A DNA stretch of 50,161 nt from an uncultured Bacteroidia bacterium (GCA_902789915.1 CADAPW010000002.1:1-50161); one strand, 5' to 3'; numbered from the stretch's first letter, positions 14,619-23,409 are shown. The notes: generated by a model from the sequence alone, not told the origin. Numbers and translations are program-made.

Positions 14619-16028
14619 CTAGTTTTCACCAAAGTTATACAACTCCAATCTCAACCCAAAAATCCTTATATCAAATGTGTTTTTTACTATGAGTTCGCGA
14701 TTTTGTGAAACTTGAGTAATATCTATTTTATTGTACTTAAGTTTTCTTAGTTTATTAAATGTATTTTCTTTTTCGTCATGAAGGAGTTCCATGTCAGAAT
14801 TTAAACATTTATGATAGCAAGAAAGAATTGTCAACATATTCAGAGAAAGTTGCTCTAAATCTTCATAATTATAAGGATCCTCCTTTAAAGACATCATGCT
14901 TTCCAATTCATCAACCAGTTCTTGTAAAGAATAACGCTTATTCATTATATTCTGAAAGCACTTTAAATTGCAAACCTTTAAATATGCTAAAAAGATATAG
15001 ATAGGGATAAACAGTTCTGTATCATCACGTTTCCCCTCACAATGAGAATTACTTAATACAAGTTGTACTAGCAAAAAGACTTTTTCTACTTGCCTTAAAG
15101 TGATATTATAATAGTATAATAGACGGCACATGGATTTAAGATAATGTTCGCTATTAGGTCCAATATTTCTAGCGTATTGAAGAATGCCGTATTTTTCAAG
15201 CAAAAACGATGAATAGCCAATAGATGAGCTTCTAAGAGGGTATTCGATATCAATAAACCTTCTTAAATACTCCTTTGAATCAAATTTATCACTTCCAAAA
15301 TAACCATTAATAGACAATTCTAATTGCTTCTTGTCTATAGATAAAACAAACACCACATTCGGCACCTCAAACAAATGTTTTATTCGTTCCAGTACTTTTA
15401 CAGCAAATGTTGGATTACATCTATCCAACTCATCTACAAAATAAACCAAAGGACATTTTTTCTCGCAAGATGATAAATAATCTCTCAATGTATCCTTAAA
15501 CTCGCTCAACAATGTAGAAGTAGTGTCTTTGCTTTTCAGGGAATCAATACAATCCTTTTCAAGTTGTTCAACTCCTCCCTTGACCGCACCACTAACAGTG
15601 TCACCCCAAACACCAGCAACACTTTTTACTGCGCCAAAAACCGCTCCTGCAATAAATCTTCCTGCCTTTTCCACAAAACCATCATATCTGCTTTCATCTT
15701 TTGAAACACTTCTGAGTCCTTTAATCATCGAGAATAAAGGCTCTTCACATACGTCATCTTCCCATGCATTGTAATAAATAACTGGAAAACCGTTGTTTTC
15801 AAGTTCTTGTTTCCACAATTTCACAAATGTTGTCTTTCCCGTTCCCCATGCTCCGTCCAAAGCAATAACAGCACCATTTTGATATAACCTAATAACATGT
15901 GTTAATGCTGTAATTTCAGGCTCTCTATCTAATTCATCATATTTAAAAGGATTATCCACAGGAACATCAATTTCTCCAACAGGCCCTTTCAAAACCAAAA
16001 AGTCTTTTTTGCTAACTTTGTTGTTCAT
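14619..16028 (-). CDS. KAP family P-loop NTPase, probable defence gene
   Basis: 469 residues. Walker A GAWGTGKTT is at residues 59-67 and Walker B LVYFVDELDRCNP at about 194-206. A Gly/Ala-rich hydrophobic insert (GAVFGAVKSVAGVWGDTVSG, residues ~129-148) sits between them, as in KAP NTPases with membrane-associated insertions. The family includes PifA, the F-plasmid protein that excludes phage T7. The gene runs against its neighbours, has its own promoter and is AT-richer than them, which fits a cargo gene. Anti-phage function is inference from the family; no partner gene is obvious. Confidence 0.85.
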   Translation of the reverse strand: MNNKVSKKDFLVLKGPVGEIDVPVDNPFKYDELDREPEITALTHVIRLYQNGAVIALDGAWGTGKTTFVKLWKQELENNGFPVIYYNAWEDDVCEEPLFSMIKGLRSVSKDESRYDGFVEKAGRFIAGAVFGAVKSVAGVWGDTVSGAVKGGVEQLEKDCIDSLKSKDTTSTLLSEFKDTLRDYLSSCEKKCPLVYFVDELDRCNPTFAVKVLERIKHLFEVPNVVFVLSIDKKQLELSINGYFGSDKFDSKEYLRRFIDIEYPLRSSSIGYSSFLLEKYGILQYARNIGPNSEHYLKSMCRLLYYYNITLRQVEKVFLLVQLVLSNSHCEGKRDDTELFIPIYIFLAYLKVCNLKCFQNIMNKRYSLQELVDELESMMSLKEDPYNYEDLEQLSLNMLTILSCYHKCLNSDMELLHDEKENTFNKLRKLKYNKIDITQVSQNRELIVKNTFDIRIFGLRLELYNFGEN

Positions 16029-16089
16029 GGCTATATTTATTGTTTTTGAATAAAACTTTGACGTTGTTGTATTTTCATGTTAGAGTCTG

Positions 16090-16097
16090 CAAAAATA
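16090..16097 (-). promoter_or_regulatory. -7 box of the KAP gene
   Basis: Minus-strand TATTTTTG matches TAnnTTTG. Transcription would start near 16085, giving a leader of about 57 nt before ATG 16028. Confidence 0.55.
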
Positions 16098-16316
16098 GTA
16101 AAAAAACTTCACCACATCTGCAAGAACAGACCGCCGTTTCAGAACCCTCCAAACCCTTATACTTGAATGACAACAATTTACACAATCAGACAGCCATTAT
16201 TGATGCAGGTTTGTGAAGAGCAAGCCAGCGATGATCGAGAAGGTGGCAACGGATTGTAATCGTGTACTTATGATTATGCATGATTACATCTGATTTAGCC
16301 AGTCTGAACAACATAT

Positions 16317-16371
16317 AGGAGCCAATACCCCAAGAAAAGAACGAAAAATCGGGGTTGGCTCCTTTTTTTTT
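16317..16371 (+). terminator. Strong orphan terminator, possible small RNA 3' end
   Basis: AGGAGCCAATACCCC (16317-16331) pairs with GGGGTTGGCTCCT (16351-16363), followed by nine T. Upstream (16098-16316) there is no convincing gene, only a 30-codon ORF at 16167-16259. On the plus strand the hairpin therefore ends either a noncoding transcript or antisense reading from elsewhere. Confidence 0.8.
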
Positions 16372-16460
16372 CTCGTTTTTTCTTCCTTGTATAATTCCTT
16401 AACAGCCTTATATATAGAGAATTACATTATTATTTACTAACCAATAAAGAAAGGAAAACT

Positions 16461-16565
16461 ATGATTAAAATTTTGAAGATTACGGGCGAGATCATCTTTA
16501 TCGTCCTGGGTGGCATTGAATTGATAGGAACCATCCGAAACATGAAAAAAGAGAAACAAACATGA
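16461..16565 (+). CDS. Single-span membrane microprotein 1 (34 aa)
   Basis: Sequence MIKILKITGEIIFIVLGGIE, then LIGTIRN and a basic tail KKEKQT. One hydrophobic segment (about residues 9-24) flanked by basic residues, so a single membrane helix is likely. An A/G-rich stretch (AAAGAAAGG) lies about 7 bp before the ATG. Its stop overlaps the start of the next microprotein (ATGA). Confidence 0.55.
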   Translation: MIKILKITGEIIFIVLGGIELIGTIRNMKKEKQT

Positions 16566-16699
16566 ACCACCTAAACCTATTTGCTATGACTAAATTCGAA
16601 AAAGGTGGCGACATCTTTATTCTGGTGCTTGAAGCGATTTTGGTACTTGCAAAGACAGGCAGGAAACTGCGATCGCTCTTCACACAAAAAACAACCTAA
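16562..16699 (+). CDS. Single-span membrane microprotein 2 (45 aa)
   Basis: Overlaps the preceding microprotein by 4 bp. The pattern KGGDIFILVLEAILVLAKTG followed by RK mirrors GEIIFIVLGGIELIGTIRN of the first, so the two look like diverged paralogues: acidic residue, hydrophobic helix, basic tail. Followed by the DUF3871 gene 28 bp downstream. Function unknown. Confidence 0.55.
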   Translation: MNHLNLFAMTKFEKGGDIFILVLEAILVLAKTGRKLRSLFTQKTT

Positions 16700-16727
16700 C
16701 AAACAAAAACAACAATAACAACACATT

Positions 16728-17690
16728 ATGAACAACAACGACACAAACGCTATGGAATTGGAACAACATCCCAACTTCATTGAAAGCAACACACAAGCCA
16801 TATCATTGGCTGAAATAGCAGACAAATGTATCGTACCAACTTTCAGCGACAACAGCCTTACCATCAGCCATCAAGACTTTTGCATGGCTGCCTACAAGGC
16901 CGCTGAGAAAGTATTCGGGGCGTTAAGCCCAATAGAGACGAGAGTATCACACCCGATCAATGGGCGTGTACCTACGGCCCTTATGAAGAAAGCAACTGAG
17001 CTGACAGATGACGAAAAAACAATCTACTACCAGCGTTTAGCCTGGATCGCGAAGGTCAGCTCTTGTACCAGAAACATCGACGGGCAGGAAATCCACCTTA
17101 CAATCGGAGGAGTTCGTGCCTACTCGGAAGACAAACTTTACAACCGCCCATCCGCATTGAAGTTTAAAATCTTTGTTGGATGGCAAGTACGTGTTTGCAG
17201 CAACCTTATGCTCCAAACAGACGGATTTTCAGGAACCATCGACTGCATGACAAGTGCCGACATAAACCAGAAAGCACTTGAACTTTTCAGCAGATTCAAC
17301 CCTGAGAAAGACAACAATCTGAACGCCTTGGCCCAATTACAGGACACCAGGCTGACGGAAGACCAGTTCTGCCACATTATCGGAAGAATGCGACTATTGC
17401 AAGCCCTTCCCGTGGCACAACAACGAGAGATTCCCCAGTTTTTGCTGGGAGATCAAGTAATCAACGAAGCAACGAGACAGTATGTCGTAAATCCCAATTT
17501 CGGAAGAAAGAAATCTGGAGACGACGGCATATCCACATTCGATTTGATGCAACTTTTGAACGAAGCCGTGAAGTCGAGCTATATCGACAAATGGCTGGAA
17601 CGAAACGCCAATTGCACCGAATTCGCTACCGGAATCAGAAAAGCCTTGAGATACGAGGACAATGAAGGCTACGACTGGTTCCTCAACTAA
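16728..17690 (+). CDS. DUF3871 family protein
   Basis: DUF3871 is restricted to Bacteroidales mobile elements and is of unknown function. Matching parts are ISLAEIADKCIVPTFSDNSL near residue 24, LTIGGVRAYSEDKLY near residue 124, and FKIFVGWQVRVCSNLMLQTD near residue 145. Length (320) is normal for the family. Soluble and without catalytic motif. It probably shares a transcript with the two microproteins upstream. Confidence 0.85.
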   Translation: MNNNDTNAMELEQHPNFIESNTQAISLAEIADKCIVPTFSDNSLTISHQDFCMAAYKAAEKVFGALSPIETRVSHPINGRVPTALMKKATELTDDEKTIYYQRLAWIAKVSSCTRNIDGQEIHLTIGGVRAYSEDKLYNRPSALKFKIFVGWQVRVCSNLMLQTDGFSGTIDCMTSADINQKALELFSRFNPEKDNNLNALAQLQDTRLTEDQFCHIIGRMRLLQALPVAQQREIPQFLLGDQVINEATRQYVVNPNFGRKKSGDDGISTFDLMQLLNEAVKSSYIDKWLERNANCTEFATGIRKALRYEDNEGYDWFLN

Positions 17691-17720
17691 CTGACGTAAA
17701 ACTCAGTAGGGGCTTTTTTG
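17690..17720 (+). terminator. Weak hairpin after the DUF3871 gene
   Basis: ACTGA and TCAGT flank an 8-nt loop (17690-17707), followed by GGGGC-TTTTTT-GCCC. Either could act as a partial terminator before the next gene. Confidence 0.4.
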
Positions 17721-17835
17721 CCCTTTTCGCCGGGAGACAACACATTATCAAGTATTTAACTACATGGATTTTGTGTTGTCTCCTTTTTTCGTGCCTATTC
17801 ATAAAAAACAACAACAAATTCAAAATCAACAAATT

Positions 17836-19404
17836 ATGCTTTGTTACAATTTCAAAGACTATGCCGGATTCCAAGAGAGATTCGGATTTGTCGAACACGG
17901 TAATGGTGAGAAGTCAAGAAAAAACAAAATCTTACTCGCCTACATCAAACAGCCTTCGCTTTTCAAGGAGGCATCAAGGACAGGAGACTATTCGCTTATC
18001 AACATTTCCAGCATGAGTGAGTTGAAACAGACAATGCTTCAACGGGTCCAGGAATCGGGATGCAACGAAGAGAGCCTTCCCTATAAGGTTCAGCTTATCA
18101 ACTACACCTTCTACTCAAGCAAATACGCCACTGACGAGTTCAATGGTGTGTGCCAAGACGGAGACATCAAATGCGTCAGATACAAGAACTGCAACGACGG
18201 CAGAACCTACAAGATGAAAGCGGGAAAACTGCTTCAGGCTTTGATATTAGAGACGGAGTTTGGAAGAACTTTACCAGAACAGGTTATGGTTTACCTTATG
18301 GAGGAGTTCGCAACGGATTTCCAAAGCTATTCCTCTACAACGCTCATTGAGAACACCCTTTTCGTGAACAAGGAGTTTTCACGGATTTACTCTTCTTCAG
18401 ATTGTGTCGGCGATTTCGGATCCTGTATGGTTGATCGCGGACACCATGAATTCTACGAGTACGCCATAGATGCTTCCGCTGCCTATCTGGAAAACAACGA
18501 CGGCGAGATTGTGGCTAGATGTATCGTTTACAACAAAGTCTACGACGAGGACGGTAAGGTTTGGAGACTCGCCGAAAGACAGTACTCAAGAGGGTCGGAC
18601 AACAAACTCAAAAGAGCGTTGGTGGATGCTCTGATTCGAGAAAAGCACATCGACGGTTTTAAGACTATCGGTGCAGGCTGTGGGGATGCCAACAGCTTTG
18701 AAGATATCGAAGGGAACTCGCTATCGGATAAAAAGTTCCGTATCGACTGTGACCTGAATTGCGAGGACACGCTTTCGTACCAAGATTCATTCAAATGGTA
18801 TGATATTGACAAGAGAATCGCTTACAACTATCCTGAAGCTGGAGCGGATTATGGTTTGGACACAACCGACATCAATCTTTACGGAGACGGAGACGATGAA
18901 GACGAGCCTCAAGAATACGACAGCTACCATCAAAGAGACGCGTGGGATGTTTGTACCGTATGGGTGCATGGAGAACGAGAAACCTGCGACATCGACGAAC
19001 TTGATGACTTCATTGAAATCAATGGGACCTACTACCACGAGGATGATGTTACGACTTGTGCCCACTGCGGGAAGCTTCATCTTTCCGACAATTCCGTTTA
19101 TTCGGAGCTGACTGATTCGGACTATTGCTGTGAGGATTGCAAGGAAGCAGCCGAACAGAAATACATCGAGGAAAACTGGCATTACAGCGACTACGACAGG
19201 ACCTATTTCGAGGACAAGGACGATTTGACGACCTTCCTCTCATGGGATTGGAATGTGGTTAACTACACTACAAAAACCATCAGCAAGCACACACTCGAAA
19301 AGCTGTCCTTCTACCTTTTCAATGGGGTTTATTACGACAGAATCAACCCAATCACAGGGGTGCCGTACTACTATATCGAAGAAACGGAAGAAGTGGCAGC
19401 CTAA
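17836..19404 (+). CDS. Hypothetical protein with C-terminal zinc ribbon (522 aa)
   Basis: Unrecognised family. Residues ~1-330 form a mixed domain. A very acidic linker (DGDDEDEPQEYD) follows. The C-terminal part holds CAHCGKLHL and, about 20 residues later, CCEDC, a probable zinc-binding four-cysteine unit. A longer start at ATG 17764 would add 24 residues of hydrophobic and Gln-rich sequence. The start at 17836 is preferred because that extension looks like an untranslated leader. Confidence 0.7.
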   Translation: MLCYNFKDYAGFQERFGFVEHGNGEKSRKNKILLAYIKQPSLFKEASRTGDYSLINISSMSELKQTMLQRVQESGCNEESLPYKVQLINYTFYSSKYATDEFNGVCQDGDIKCVRYKNCNDGRTYKMKAGKLLQALILETEFGRTLPEQVMVYLMEEFATDFQSYSSTTLIENTLFVNKEFSRIYSSSDCVGDFGSCMVDRGHHEFYEYAIDASAAYLENNDGEIVARCIVYNKVYDEDGKVWRLAERQYSRGSDNKLKRALVDALIREKHIDGFKTIGAGCGDANSFEDIEGNSLSDKKFRIDCDLNCEDTLSYQDSFKWYDIDKRIAYNYPEAGADYGLDTTDINLYGDGDDEDEPQEYDSYHQRDAWDVCTVWVHGERETCDIDELDDFIEINGTYYHEDDVTTCAHCGKLHLSDNSVYSELTDSDYCCEDCKEAAEQKYIEENWHYSDYDRTYFEDKDDLTTFLSWDWNVVNYTTKTISKHTLEKLSFYLFNGVYYDRINPITGVPYYYIEETEEVAA

Positions 19405-19477
19405 ACACGAATTATTAACCTGGGGGAATTTGCTGGATGAAGAATCCGGCACTTTCCCCTATAACACATTAAGAATT

Positions 19478-20524
19478 ATGAAATTACTTAAAGAATTATT
19501 CAAGATCTACTCACCTTCTGGCAACGAAAAGAAGATGAGGAAATTCATTAGATGGTGGCTCAAGAACAATGTACCCGAAGCCATCACAAAGACTGACGAT
19601 TTTGGAAACATCTATGTGGTTAAAGGCGAGGCGGAGAATTATCCATGCCTCTGTGCCCACCTAGATCAAGTGCAACGTACTCATTCCAAAGATTTCGAAG
19701 CCATAGAGACCAAGGACTATATCTTTGGCTTCTCCCGTAAAAACAAGCGACAAGAAGGATTGGGAGCTGACGATAAGGTTGGCGTTTGGGTTAATCTCAA
19801 ATGCCTCAAGAAGTTTGACCAATGCAAGGCCATGTTTTTCGTATCTGAAGAAGTGGGCTGCGTAGGAAGCGGCAAATGTGATATGACTTTCTTTGACGAT
19901 TGTAGATTTGTCATCCAATGCGACAGAAGAAATGGAGATGACTTAATTACAACGATCGGCGGGTGGACTAATCTATGCTCGCCCGGATTCATCAAAGCAA
20001 TCCAACCAGAACTTTTCGGGTATAAAGAAGAGTCTGGATTGATTACGGATGTTGGAGAACTCAAAGAACGCGGACTTAAAGTATCGGCCATCAATCTCAG
20101 CTGCGGTTATTATGAGCCACACACCGACCGCGAATTTGTGATAAAGAGCGAGGTCGTTAACTGCCTTGCTTTTGTTGAACACATCATCACAACATGCACC
20201 GACGTCTACCCCCACGAAGATGATGATTATTACTTCGGGAGACATGGTTGGGGTGACGATACTTGGGAAGAAGAGTATGAGGAAGCCTACCAATGTATCG
20301 AATGTGATTTGCTCAACCATCCCAGGCTGACCACTGAACAGATACTGAACGCATACAGAGGCTACTTCTTTTCGCTGAAGGAGGCCGACCTAAGACAGAT
20401 TATCGAGGAAATCAAGAATATCAATTTTATCGATGATGACGATGACACTGGAATGCGATTGCTCCCAAATCACGAAACGGGAATGGGAGAAAAGAATGAA
20501 GGGATCGAGGCCGCTATCCTATAA
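19478..20524 (+). CDS. M20/M42-type zinc aminopeptidase homologue
   Basis: The metal ligands of di-zinc M20/M28/M42-clan peptidases are present in order: CAHLDQ (H61, D63), GADD (D98), SEEVG (E124 general base, E125), CDRR (D149) and EPHTDRE (H215). The family removes N-terminal residues from short peptides (PepT-like) or glutamyl peptides. Residues ~230-348 form a distinct acidic helical tail not typical of PepT. ATG 19478 gives an N-terminus (MKLLKELFKIYSPSGNE) that matches the family. Its presence in a mobile element is unusual. Confidence 0.85.
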   Translation: MKLLKELFKIYSPSGNEKKMRKFIRWWLKNNVPEAITKTDDFGNIYVVKGEAENYPCLCAHLDQVQRTHSKDFEAIETKDYIFGFSRKNKRQEGLGADDKVGVWVNLKCLKKFDQCKAMFFVSEEVGCVGSGKCDMTFFDDCRFVIQCDRRNGDDLITTIGGWTNLCSPGFIKAIQPELFGYKEESGLITDVGELKERGLKVSAINLSCGYYEPHTDREFVIKSEVVNCLAFVEHIITTCTDVYPHEDDDYYFGRHGWGDDTWEEEYEEAYQCIECDLLNHPRLTTEQILNAYRGYFFSLKEADLRQIIEEIKNINFIDDDDDTGMRLLPNHETGMGEKNEGIEAAIL

Positions 20525-20678
20525 GTGGCTTGTCGATAGAATCAAAAAGCACCTACCTGAACTCTATTACGGTTTGGGGCTGGAATACCATAACCCATAC
20601 GAAAAACAGTGTCGGGTGAACAAGAGATATTACATCTTGGTCCACTCGGCTACAGAGTACTTCATCTTAAAACAATAA
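20496..20678 (+). CDS. Small hypothetical protein (60 aa)
   Basis: Begins inside the last codons of the peptidase gene (29-bp overlap, different frame). The product, starting MKGSRPLSYKWLVDRIKKHL, is basic at the N-terminus and aromatic at the C-terminus (YYILVHSATEYFILKQ). No family recognised. The gene ends 4 bp before the next one. Confidence 0.55.
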   Translation: MKGSRPLSYKWLVDRIKKHLPELYYGLGLEYHNPYEKQCRVNKRYYILVHSATEYFILKQ

Positions 20679-20682
20679 AACT

Positions 20683-20916
20683 ATGACAACCAAGAAAATG
20701 ACAATTAAATACTGGAACTCCCTTGAAAGAAGCTCCAGAGAAAGAGCATTGTACCATGTATTCCCAATCAACAAATGCATTGTAGATATGCTATTAGACG
20801 AAGAACCTAATCCTCAGCAATCTCCTTTTTGGGGATTGGTATGGAAAAAAGTGAGGATTCCAAGCAACGAATCCTATTACAAGACAGTGATAAACAAAAC
20901 AACCTTTATACCTTAA
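20683..20916 (+). CDS. Small hypothetical protein (77 aa)
   Basis: No family recognised. Contains TIKYWNSLERSSRERALYHV at the N-terminus, a pattern seen in small phage and plasmid proteins of unknown role, and a Trp-containing middle. An alternative ATG is at 20698. Gaps to both neighbours are 4 bp, so it is part of one translated array (20496-21796). Confidence 0.6.
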   Translation: MTTKKMTIKYWNSLERSSRERALYHVFPINKCIVDMLLDEEPNPQQSPFWGLVWKKVRIPSNESYYKTVINKTTFIP

Positions 20917-20920
20917 CACA

Positions 20921-21400
20921 ATGAAAACCAACATCAACCTGGAGCTGTTCAAAAGATACGCTCCTAAACGCAAATTGGAGATAATCGAATCTCTGACACA
21001 AGAAGAACTGCTTGCCATAACCCCTGCCACAATAACACGAATGGTCAGGGAGGCGGGAGCATTCCATTACAAATCGAAACGGGACAGAAAGCTCATGGTG
21101 TCCCGTCATCGAAGAACTGGAAACGACTGGAATAGCTGGTTTAACGGCGTTGACCTGATAAAAGGAAAACTTTATGTAAACCTGTACATCCAATACGACA
21201 ACACCGATACCGAGAATTGCATTTCCTACAGTGAGTTTATGAGGGACAAAGACCGTTTTCGTGGCACGATCAACACCACGGACCGCTATGATAATCCACG
21301 GAGCTACTATTACTTCTATGACAACGAGGATAGGGCGAGAGCCATCAAGTCGCTTTTGCTTGAGTATGTCTATACCAAGTATCACGACAAACTGAATTGA
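20921..21400 (+). CDS. Hypothetical protein (159 aa)
   Basis: No family recognised. The N-terminal ~45 residues are helical (RKLEIIESLTQEELLAITPA). The rest is basic then aromatic (RSYYYFYDNEDRARAIKS). No membrane segment. Ends 3 bp before 21404. Confidence 0.65.
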   Translation: MKTNINLELFKRYAPKRKLEIIESLTQEELLAITPATITRMVREAGAFHYKSKRDRKLMVSRHRRTGNDWNSWFNGVDLIKGKLYVNLYIQYDNTDTENCISYSEFMRDKDRFRGTINTTDRYDNPRSYYYFYDNEDRARAIKSLLLEYVYTKYHDKLN

Positions 21401-21403
21401 CCT

Positions 21404-21796
21404 ATGGAACAACTTAATGATTTTGACTACGGAATCGCTGAGTATATATGGAAGATTCTAAAGACACAGCAAACGATAGTCTGGAGTTGGGGCGTAGAAC
21501 CTGACACGGTAATGACTATCAAGAACGGAACCCAATTTCACGTCCAAGGATTTCTGATGACTGGAACCGTGAAGATAACCTATGACGAAGGCATGGATCT
21601 ATTCGACATAGAGTTTCTGCCTGACGACGACAAGCCTAGGAAAGCAATCTTGGGCTTATATCTTGACCAAATTGTCGACACCATTGATCGACACGTGGAA
21701 TACGACGAGAACTATATGGAGAACCTGACCAACGAGTACGGGCTTATCATAACATCGCCGTCACCTGGAACCGTCATGGCCGACAATGGACAATGA
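21404..21796 (+). CDS. Hypothetical protein (130 aa)
   Basis: No family recognised. Acidic, with alternating strands (TVMTIKNGTQFHVQGFLMTG; VKITYDEGMDLFDIEFLPDD), likely a small beta fold. Last gene of the tight array, followed by a strong hairpin at 21812. Confidence 0.65.
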   Translation: MEQLNDFDYGIAEYIWKILKTQQTIVWSWGVEPDTVMTIKNGTQFHVQGFLMTGTVKITYDEGMDLFDIEFLPDDDKPRKAILGLYLDQIVDTIDRHVEYDENYMENLTNEYGLIITSPSPGTVMADNGQ

Positions 21797-21811
21797 ATAA
21801 CAAAAACGAAG

Positions 21812-21839
21812 ATTTGTGAGAGGGCGCCCTTTCACAGAT
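21812..21839. terminator. Long near-palindromic hairpin upstream of the serine recombinase
   Basis: ATTTGTGAGAGGGC and GCCCTTTCACAGAT pair over 14 bp with two G-U pairs and no loop, centred on GGGCGCCC. No T run follows. It may end the upstream array, or be the crossover or binding site of the resolvase encoded 112 bp downstream. Confidence 0.5.
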
Positions 21840-21951
21840 TTGGGACTATCAGACAAACGGGTTCCTGCAAGAAATCAGAATATGTAATCTTGTGGGAATC
21901 TGTTTTTTATGTATTAGACGGACATCTAACAAACAAAAAATCACTGACATT

Positions 21952-22665
21952 ATGGCATTAATAGAACAAAACGCCAATGAAAAGTATGTGGCCTACCTTC
22001 GCGTAAGCACACACAAGCAAGGTTACTCAGGATTGGGACTTGAGGCGCAACAGGAGATAATACACAACTTCCTGCGTGACACACAACCCATTGCGGAGTT
22101 TATCGAAATTGAAAGCGGGCGCAAGAAAGACCGTCCGCAACTGAAAGCCGCGCTTGCACTATGCCGGAAAAGCAACGCAAAACTAATTGTGGCGAAACTT
22201 GACCGTCTCGCACGCAACGTATGCTTCCTCTCACAACTACTTGAATCGGATGTAGAGATTACCTTCTGCGATTTCCCATCCGCAAACAAAATGATGCTTC
22301 ATATCATGGCTGCTATTGCACAATATGAAGCGGAACTCACAGCCGCACGCACGAAACAGGCGCTCGCGGCAAAGAAGGCCAGAGGATGCACGCTCGGCAA
22401 TCCTGAACACTTAATGGTCAAGCACGCGGAAGCAATCTCCCACAGCAACGAAACGAACAGAGCCAAGGCCAGCAACAATCCAAACAACAAACGCGCTGTG
22501 GCTATGCTGAAGGTTTTGGTCGAAAGAGGCATGACACTTCAACAAATGGCCGACACACTAAATGATGAAGGCTTTACCACGTCGACTGGGTGCAGATTCA
22601 GGCCTTCAACTGTCTACACTTTAATCAAACGGTATCAATTAAATAGAAAGGAAACGACAACATGA
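21952..22665 (+). CDS. Small serine recombinase (resolvase/invertase family)
   Basis: Cuts and rejoins DNA through a serine nucleophile. AYLRVSTHKQG carries the catalytic Ser19 with the paired Arg17. AKLDRLARN and the helix AAIAQYEAELTAARTKQAL follow as in Tn3-type resolvases. The C-terminus has a helix-turn-helix (GMTLQQMADTLNDEGF; then a second segment to residue 238). Start ATG 21952 gives a standard N-terminus; ATG 21892 would add 20 unrelated residues. Likely role: multimer resolution of the element, or inversion of a DNA segment. Confidence 0.9.
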   Translation: MALIEQNANEKYVAYLRVSTHKQGYSGLGLEAQQEIIHNFLRDTQPIAEFIEIESGRKKDRPQLKAALALCRKSNAKLIVAKLDRLARNVCFLSQLLESDVEITFCDFPSANKMMLHIMAAIAQYEAELTAARTKQALAAKKARGCTLGNPEHLMVKHAEAISHSNETNRAKASNNPNNKRAVAMLKVLVERGMTLQQMADTLNDEGFTTSTGCRFRPSTVYTLIKRYQLNRKETTT

Positions 22666-22781
22666 GCAAAATCAAACAACAACTGAAAGAACTTTGGCGG
22701 AAAATTCTGATAGATATTTTCATCTACAAGGATCCATTCAATCCACATTATGAAAACAACCAAAAAAGAAAGGAGAAATGA
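22662..22781 (+). CDS. Small ORF (39 aa) coupled to the recombinase
   Basis: The start overlaps the recombinase stop (ATGA), and the stop lies 3 bp before ATG 22785. The product starts MSKIKQQLKELWRKILIDIF and is Lys-rich at both ends, an amphipathic basic helix. Unknown family. The overlap and spacing support translation. Confidence 0.5.
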   Translation: MSKIKQQLKELWRKILIDIFIYKDPFNPHYENNQKRKEK

Positions 22782-22784
22782 ATT

Positions 22785-23369
22785 ATGCCAAACTGGACTT
22801 CAACCTCTTATGTGTTTAAAGGCGCTGACGATAAGCAAGCGAAAGACCTTTATGAAAAAATCGACAGCCTCGCCAAAATGGAAGATCCACTTGTTGAAAA
22901 TGGCTTTGGAAAACTATGGATGGGCTGCTTGGTTAATCTACTCGGCGGCGACTGGGATAAAGTCTATTGCCGTGGAGAAATCATTGACTACAACCTTACC
23001 GACGATCTTGTGAGCATATCATGTGAAACAGCTTGGGACGAGATGCCTGAGTTTAGACACTTCATCGAACAGCAATATCCAGGCTCCAAAATCTACTATC
23101 AGGTTGAGGAATGTGGAAATTGCATTTATGCCACAAACGATGCCGACGGAGAGTTTTTCAAAGACCGATACTGCCTCGACTCTTATGATGGGCTTGAATA
23201 CTTTGAGACCATTGAAGAAGCGGCGCAATACATCGGAGAAATAGTAGGGAAAGATCTAAAACCAGACATGAGAGAGATTGATAAAGCCATAGATGACTAC
23301 ATGGAAGAACACGACAATGACGATGTGCATTGGATGTCGTTTCATAGGTTTGAAGTGTATGATGATTAA
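22785..23369 (+). CDS. Hypothetical protein (194 aa), possibly DUF1281/YubB-like
   Basis: The start MPNWTSTSYVFKGADDKQAK resembles plasmid and phage proteins of the DUF1281 group (which begin MPNW and contain a ferredoxin-like fold), followed by an acidic Trp/Asp-rich part (TAWDEMPEFRHFIEQQYPGS). The match is by eye and partial. The role is unknown in the family. Last gene of the left module, followed by a strong terminator. Confidence 0.6.
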   Translation: MPNWTSTSYVFKGADDKQAKDLYEKIDSLAKMEDPLVENGFGKLWMGCLVNLLGGDWDKVYCRGEIIDYNLTDDLVSISCETAWDEMPEFRHFIEQQYPGSKIYYQVEECGNCIYATNDADGEFFKDRYCLDSYDGLEYFETIEEAAQYIGEIVGKDLKPDMREIDKAIDDYMEEHDNDDVHWMSFHRFEVYDD

Positions 23370-23375
23370 TGTAAT

Positions 23376-23409
23376 GAAAACGGACGTAAAACTCCGTTTT
23401 CTTTTTTTT
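23376..23409 (+). terminator. Intrinsic terminator closing the left module
   Basis: GAAAACGGA (23376-23384) and TCCGTTTTC (23393-23401) form a perfect 9-bp stem followed by a long T run. Sequence becomes AT-richer after this point, where the cargo genes begin. Confidence 0.9.

Noticed and set aside
16167..16259. 30-codon ORF upstream of the orphan terminator
   Set aside because: No clear ribosome binding site and no overlap or coupling to a gene; a noncoding RNA is equally likely.
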